Shown here in pieces: positions 42,289 to 46,261 of a stretch of 46,261 nt of DNA. Source of the stretch: an uncultured Lachnospiraceae bacterium (GTDB lineage Bacteria > Bacillota > Clostridia > Lachnospirales > Lachnospiraceae). The notes below the pieces were generated by a model. It had not been told where the DNA came from. It worked only from the letters and a program-made list of their open reading frames with translations, and did not search any database. The stretch spans positions 1-46,261 of the forward strand of contig CAJFOF010000055.1 in NCBI GenBank assembly GCA_904395885.1, given 5' to 3'. A program made the translations under genes and the position numbers. Position 1 is the stretch's first letter. Every line of letters starts with the position of its first letter.

Positions 42289-42810
42289 TCAAGTCAAATT
42301 TCTTCTCTGCCCCTCAATCATTGCCCGCAGAGCATCTACCGTCTCCCCGGGCGTCTGTCCTGTCTCATCCACAGTAATGTCTGCATATTTCTCATAATAG
42401 GGAACTCGCTCATCATACAGATCTCTCAATGTCATTCCGTCCCGCAGCGCCACCCCCCGGTCCACCACATTCCCGATACGGCGTTCTACTTCCTCAAAGC
42501 TCAATTTCAAATATACAATCTGACCGATCTGTTTGTAATGCTCCATTGCTTCTTTTCCATAGATCACGCTGCCGCCAGGCGCAATTACAGAGCGGTTTAC
42601 ATTGACGCCGGCATTGATTCGGTTTTCCACCTCCAGAAATCCATCCAGTCCCTCTTCAGCGATAATCTCTTTCAGCAGGCGACCTTCTTTTTCCTGAATC
42701 ACAATATCCACATCTACAAAAGAATATCCCAAGCGTTTTGCCAGCAATACGCCGATAGTGCTTTTTCCCGATGAGGGCATTCCGATCAGGGTAATATTCG
42801 TCTTCTCCAT
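42289..42810 (-). CDS. aroK: Shikimate kinase
   Basis: This 173-residue enzyme phosphorylates shikimate in aromatic amino acid biosynthesis. Walker A is GMPSSGKST (10-18). The shikimate-binding DVDIVIQEKEGR occupies the place of the DxD motif, and the glycine motif APGGSVIYG and the lid region DRGVALRDGMTLRDLYDERVPYY follow. The DVD in place of the usual DTD is a minor variation. Other aro genes are not in the window, so this is a stand-alone gene. It lies seven bases after the flavin reductase gene, with which it is probably cotranscribed. Confidence 0.9.
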   Translation of the reverse strand: MEKTNITLIGMPSSGKSTIGVLLAKRLGYSFVDVDIVIQEKEGRLLKEIIAEEGLDGFLEVENRINAGVNVNRSVIAPGGSVIYGKEAMEHYKQIGQIVYLKLSFEEVERRIGNVVDRGVALRDGMTLRDLYDERVPYYEKYADITVDETGQTPGETVDALRAMIEGQRRNLT

Positions 42811-42817
42811 AGCTGCT

Positions 42818-43417
42818 CTATTTTTTCCTCCTCACCGCAGGTTTTTTGCCAGAAATTTTCTTCTTGACCGAAAAGCCAAATGTACCGATCCGCTTTCCCA
42901 GTTCCAGGTATTCGCCGTGAGCATAAGCCATCAGGCCGGAAGCCGCCAAATCAAATCTCCCGTTTTTATCCATATAAGCCTCATCCACATGGACAGCCAG
43001 AACTTTCCCTATAAACATCGTATGGCTTCCCAGTTCTATCTGACCGGCAACCTGGCATTCAATATTTACGGGGCATTCTTTGATAAGCGGAGCTTTCACA
43101 AAATCTGCCGGCTCAGGAGTCAGCCCGGCTGTCTTCCATTTGTCCTCATTTCTTCCCGAACGAACGCCGCAGTAATCCGTTGCCCTAGCCAGTTTTTTTG
43201 TTGTGAGATTGATCACAAAACATCCTGTATCTTCCACCATGTGATAAGAAAAACGCTCCGGGCGGATTGATACGTACGCCATTGGAGGGTCGGAACAGAT
43301 ATTGCCCGTCCACGCCGCAGTAATGATATTCGTATTTCCCTCTGCATCAGCCACACTGATCATTGCTGCGGGAGCCGGATATACCATAGTTCCCGGTTTC
43401 CATACCTGCTTTGCCAT
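42818..43417 (-). CDS. Flavin reductase-like, FMN-binding split-barrel protein
   Basis: The 199-residue protein has the flavin reductase fold: PAPAAMISVADAEGNTNIIT at the FMN phosphate site, then AAWTGNICSDPPMAYVSIRP and FVINLTTKKLARATDYCGVRSG. Related enzymes bind FMN and reduce flavin or take part in ring-opening or disulfide chemistry; the substrate is unknown. The ATG at 43417 is used because AGAGGA lies ahead and homology begins with MAKQVWKPG; an upstream in-frame ATG at 43450 is poorer. A basic Lys/Arg tail ends the protein. It lies 36 bases downstream of the pyrophosphatase gene. Confidence 0.88.
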   Translation of the reverse strand: MAKQVWKPGTMVYPAPAAMISVADAEGNTNIITAAWTGNICSDPPMAYVSIRPERFSYHMVEDTGCFVINLTTKKLARATDYCGVRSGRNEDKWKTAGLTPEPADFVKAPLIKECPVNIECQVAGQIELGSHTMFIGKVLAVHVDEAYMDKNGRFDLAASGLMAYAHGEYLELGKRIGTFGFSVKKKISGKKPAVRRKK

Positions 43418-43453
43418 TTCATGATTCCTCTTTCCAATTGTTCTTTTCACGGC

Positions 43454-45118
43454 CTATTCCTGTTCTGCCAGAACAAGCGCGGGGACAAGCTGTTTCTTTC
43501 TGGAAACCACCCCCGGCAGAGCCACACAGTTTGCCTGTTCTTCTCCTATATTTTCCATATGAAATGCCTTGGCTACCAACTGGCCGGCCCCCTGGCCTTC
43601 ATACAGTAAATCTGTAGACTCCGTTATAATATTCGTCAGCATAAAAAACATCATATCCGTGTTTTTGTCTTGTCTCGCCTGTTTGATATATTCTCCCATC
43701 CGCCCCCGGAGTTCTGCCAACTCTTCCTCATTGAGGGAGCTGACCTGTCCGACGCCGAACTCTTTTTTCCCGGCCGTAAAGATCTTAAAGTCCTGATAAA
43801 AGATCTCCACATCGCTCTTTCCTTTTAGGTTGCTGGCCGCAGCAAACATATTCCCGGCATACTTTTCAATCTCTATTCCGGCTATATCCGCCAGCTTCAT
43901 AGCCGCGGCCCGGTCCACCGCCGTACAGGTGGGAGAGCGGAACAGCAAGGTGTCCGAAATGATGGCGCTGCACAGAAGTCCTGCGATGGCCGGCTCAATC
44001 TCTATCCCCGCCTCCTGATACATCTGGTAGATAATCGTGGCCGTACATCCCAAAGGCTGGTTGCGGAAAAATACTGGCGAGATCGTCTCCACAGTCCCCA
44101 GACGGTGATGGTCGATGATTTCTCTGATATCGGCAGAACCGATCCCCTCCACCGCCTGGCTTCTCTCATTGTGGTCCACCAGGATCACCTGCTTGCCTCT
44201 GGCGCCTAAAAGGTTTCTGCGAGAGATCATGCCTTTATAAAGGCCATTTTTATCCAGGATCGGGAAGTCCCGGTGGCGCTTGCTGGCCATCACATCCCGG
44301 ATCTCGTCAATATAATCGTCCTCTTCAAATGTGATCAGCTTCTCTGTCTTCATAAAATGGCTGACCGGCATGCTCTGGTTGATCAGGCGGGCCGTGGTGT
44401 AGGTGTCGTAAGCCGTTGTGATGACAGTGCATCCGTGCTGTTCTGCCAGCTTCCGGATCGTCAGGGAAGCCCCGGCCCCTTCGCAGACAATAATGCAGTC
44501 TGCCTCCATCTCGATGGCGCAGAGCTGAGATTCATAGCGGTTTCCCAGGATTACCAGGTCATGGGGCTCGATATAAAATTCCATCATATCCGGGTTTGCC
44601 GCCGCAACCAGAACCTTTCCCTGGTTAAAATACGCATCGGCGTCTCCGACTACCAGATCCCCCTCCAGGGTGTCCAGAATATTGGAATATTGGGTATTGG
44701 CCTTTGACAGAATGCTGCTGTCATAGATGTTCATGTAGGATTTGGTAATATCGCCCACAGTAATAAGCCCTTCTAAGGCTCCGTTTTCCGTTACGATGGG
44801 CAGCGTGACCACATTGCTCGCCTGCATAAGATTCCACGCTTTTTTCAGAGAAATATTACGGTCCACCCCTGAGATGGTGCGGATTTCAATGTCTTTTACC
44901 TGAGTCCGTACATCGGTGATCAGCTTCGGCTCTTCCACCTTAAAATAGTCCAGCACATACCTGGTCTCTGCATTGATGTTGCCTGCCCGTGCCGGCTTAT
45001 GGTAAGTTCCCGTTGCTTTTGTCTTTAAATTTGCGTAGCAGATTGCGGAACAGATAGAGTCCGTGTCCGGATTTCGATGTCCGATCACAATCGGTACCCT
45101 CTGGTTAATTTCTGCCAT
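43454..45118 (-). CDS. CBS/DRTGG-containing manganese-dependent inorganic pyrophosphatase (family II)
   Basis: The 554-residue enzyme is a family II pyrophosphatase of the DHH superfamily. N-terminal catalytic motifs are IGHRNPDTDSICSA and, after the regulatory insertion, DHNERSQAVEGI and IIDHHRLG, with the C-terminal DHHA2-like region near SNLKGKSDVEIFYQDFK. The insertion holds two CBS domains (about 65-125, 250-305) around a DRTGG-like region, which binds adenine nucleotides to control activity. Members of this type cleave pyrophosphate to drive biosynthesis and are inhibited by AMP or ADP. The start follows GGAGGAGAAATAGG. Confidence 0.94.
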   Translation of the reverse strand: MAEINQRVPIVIGHRNPDTDSICSAICYANLKTKATGTYHKPARAGNINAETRYVLDYFKVEEPKLITDVRTQVKDIEIRTISGVDRNISLKKAWNLMQASNVVTLPIVTENGALEGLITVGDITKSYMNIYDSSILSKANTQYSNILDTLEGDLVVGDADAYFNQGKVLVAAANPDMMEFYIEPHDLVILGNRYESQLCAIEMEADCIIVCEGAGASLTIRKLAEQHGCTVITTAYDTYTTARLINQSMPVSHFMKTEKLITFEEDDYIDEIRDVMASKRHRDFPILDKNGLYKGMISRRNLLGARGKQVILVDHNERSQAVEGIGSADIREIIDHHRLGTVETISPVFFRNQPLGCTATIIYQMYQEAGIEIEPAIAGLLCSAIISDTLLFRSPTCTAVDRAAAMKLADIAGIEIEKYAGNMFAAASNLKGKSDVEIFYQDFKIFTAGKKEFGVGQVSSLNEEELAELRGRMGEYIKQARQDKNTDMMFFMLTNIITESTDLLYEGQGAGQLVAKAFHMENIGEEQANCVALPGVVSRKKQLVPALVLAEQE

Positions 45119-45267
45119 CCTATTTCTCCTCCTTTCACAATTCCTCCAAGTGTAACAATCTATTTACATGGTGTTCACAGCCTGTTCATATTTTGTTTTT
45201 ATACTAAATGCATAGAAATCAATAAGACATTTATAATTTTATCGCTATTTTGCACATAGATTTTTCA

Positions 45268-45299
45268 TAATTGCCCCGGTTGTTTACTCGCCGGGGTCT
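45268..45299. terminator. Weak hairpin downstream of the nucleotidyltransferase gene
   Basis: CCCCGG (45274-45279) and CCGGGG (45291-45296) form a six-base stem with an 11-base loop, 24 bases after the gene stop. CAATTATG rather than a T run follows on the minus strand. Confidence 0.35.
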
Positions 45300-45319
45300 C
45301 CTCATGTCTGAAATCAATT

Positions 45320-46240
45320 TTATGAGAACAGCTTTTCTTTATAGACTCCTTCATCTACCAGTTTCCGGATAGCATCCACCACAGCCTGCCGGTCTTCTTT
45401 GTAGGTCACACCAAACCATTTGTCCGGCGTGCTCAGAATCTTCACTGTCGCCTGCCCGGATTTTACCAGTTTATCAATAATCCTGGGCAGCAGGTATTCT
45501 TTCTTCAGATCCCCTTCCGGAATCGAATCCAGAAATTCCGGGAAGCCCTTTTCCAGCTCGTCCACAAATGCAGCGGGAAGTCCCCACATATTCATTGATA
45601 CCAGGCACTGAGGATCCAACGCAACCTTTTTCCCATCGTCGTCCTTTCCGTACAGTCCCTCACCGGTCATCTGGATATCGTAGGTTTCATTTACTTCCTT
45701 CAATGTGCCGTCCTCGTTAGCTGTGCAGACGCCACGGGTCACTGCCCCGTTGTCGCTGAGAGTATTGACTAACACAAAACCGCTCATGCACATGTCATAG
45801 GGTTTTCCTTCCGTTCGCATCTCTTCGGTCATATAGCGGTACATCTGGCGAAAGCATTCTTTTCCGTAATAATCGTCTGCATTAATCACAGCAAAAGGCC
45901 CGTCTACCAGGCCCTTGATGCTGAGAACCGCCTGGCCCGTCCCCCAGGGCTTGGTCCGGCCCGCCGGGACAGAATATCCCTGCGGCAGGTCATTTAATTC
46001 CTGATAAGCGTAGGCCACATCTGTTAGCTTTTCAATGCGGTTTCCAATAATTTCTTTAAAATCTTTTTCCAGATCCCGGCGAATGATAAAAACGATCTTA
46101 TCAAAACCTGCCTCCAGAGCGTCGTGGATCGAATAATCCATGATGATCTCTCCGCCCGGCCCCACCGGCGCCAACTGCTTGATCCCGCCTCCAAAACGGC
46201 TGCCTATCCCCGCCGCCATGATCACCAGCGTTGTCTTCAT
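45320..46240 (-). CDS. Sugar-phosphate nucleotidyltransferase (NTP_transferase family)
   Basis: The 306-residue protein begins MKTTLVIMAAGIGSRFGGGI and has the nucleotide-binding signature AAGIGSRFGGGIKQ. A further sugar-phosphate site lies near GYSVPAGRTKPWGTGQAVL and FAVINADDYYGKECF, where ADD supplies the metal ligand. Such enzymes join a nucleotide to a sugar phosphate for wall or capsule precursors. Its exact sugar is unknown; it is not a close RfbA or GalU match. The ATG at 46240 is chosen because AAGGAGGG lies seven bases ahead; the frame is open to the window edge at 46261, but that is probably chance. Confidence 0.86.
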   Translation of the reverse strand: MKTTLVIMAAGIGSRFGGGIKQLAPVGPGGEIIMDYSIHDALEAGFDKIVFIIRRDLEKDFKEIIGNRIEKLTDVAYAYQELNDLPQGYSVPAGRTKPWGTGQAVLSIKGLVDGPFAVINADDYYGKECFRQMYRYMTEEMRTEGKPYDMCMSGFVLVNTLSDNGAVTRGVCTANEDGTLKEVNETYDIQMTGEGLYGKDDDGKKVALDPQCLVSMNMWGLPAAFVDELEKGFPEFLDSIPEGDLKKEYLLPRIIDKLVKSGQATVKILSTPDKWFGVTYKEDRQAVVDAIRKLVDEGVYKEKLFS

Positions 46241-46261
46241 AGTTTTGCCCTCCTTGAACAT

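Overview
The window reads as chromosomal DNA of a spore-forming Firmicute of the Clostridia, most likely Lachnospiraceae. The evidence is the rho-rpmE-DUF1385-prmC-prfA order, a T-box ahead of a short proS, a CotS-type spore coat kinase, tandem rubrerythrins with a PerR-like regulator, strong AGGAGG ribosome binding sites and sigma-A promoters, and moderate GC. I cannot name the species. Nearly all genes are on the minus strand; the exceptions are a 49-codon small ORF, a LysR regulator with a membrane protein, and luxS.

Layout. 1-144: 5' end of rfbA, cut by the window edge. 334-5407: prfA, prmC, DUF1385 protein, rpmE and rho, a translation/transcription housekeeping block. 5414-9547: ComF-like protein, recD2 and mreB. 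9600-9800: a non-coding interval with three hairpins and a terminator. 9823-12345: ABC-F protein and a CmpB-like membrane protein. 12430-17718: a decayed patch holding a broken AraC regulator, a small plus-strand ORF, and a MarR/two-subunit ABC exporter operon in which one subunit carries an amber stop inside its ABC signature. 17804-19628: LysR regulator and membrane protein (plus). 19704-25817: phosphohexomutase, CotS-like kinase, CCA-adding enzyme, and proS under a T-box with a CCG (Pro) specifier. 25818-28335: YkgJ-like protein, two rubrerythrins and PerR, with perfect palindromic operators at both promoters. 28350-32246: FAH-family enzyme with a long leader, then a Ca2+-type P-ATPase. 32366-32845: luxS.

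32946-41216 is the most unusual region. It is a compact minus-strand operon encoding a zinc-ribbon/TPR/coiled-coil protein, a J-like/SEL1/DUF1883 protein, a minimal GrpE-like protein, an enlarged Hsp70 with an extra domain, and a SpoVK/CbbX-type AAA+ ATPase with TerB-like repeats. It looks like a dedicated second chaperone machine, separate from canonical dnaK-grpE-dnaJ. Just upstream lies a solitary serine resolvase (41405-42013). The 24 bp just upstream of this gene belong to a motif family (core TCAGTGTACAnrGGACAA) that occurs three more times in distant intergenic regions of the window.

42289-46240: shikimate kinase, flavin reductase, CBS-containing manganese pyrophosphatase and a sugar-phosphate nucleotidyltransferase. 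I found no rRNA, tRNA, CRISPR array, transposase or prophage.
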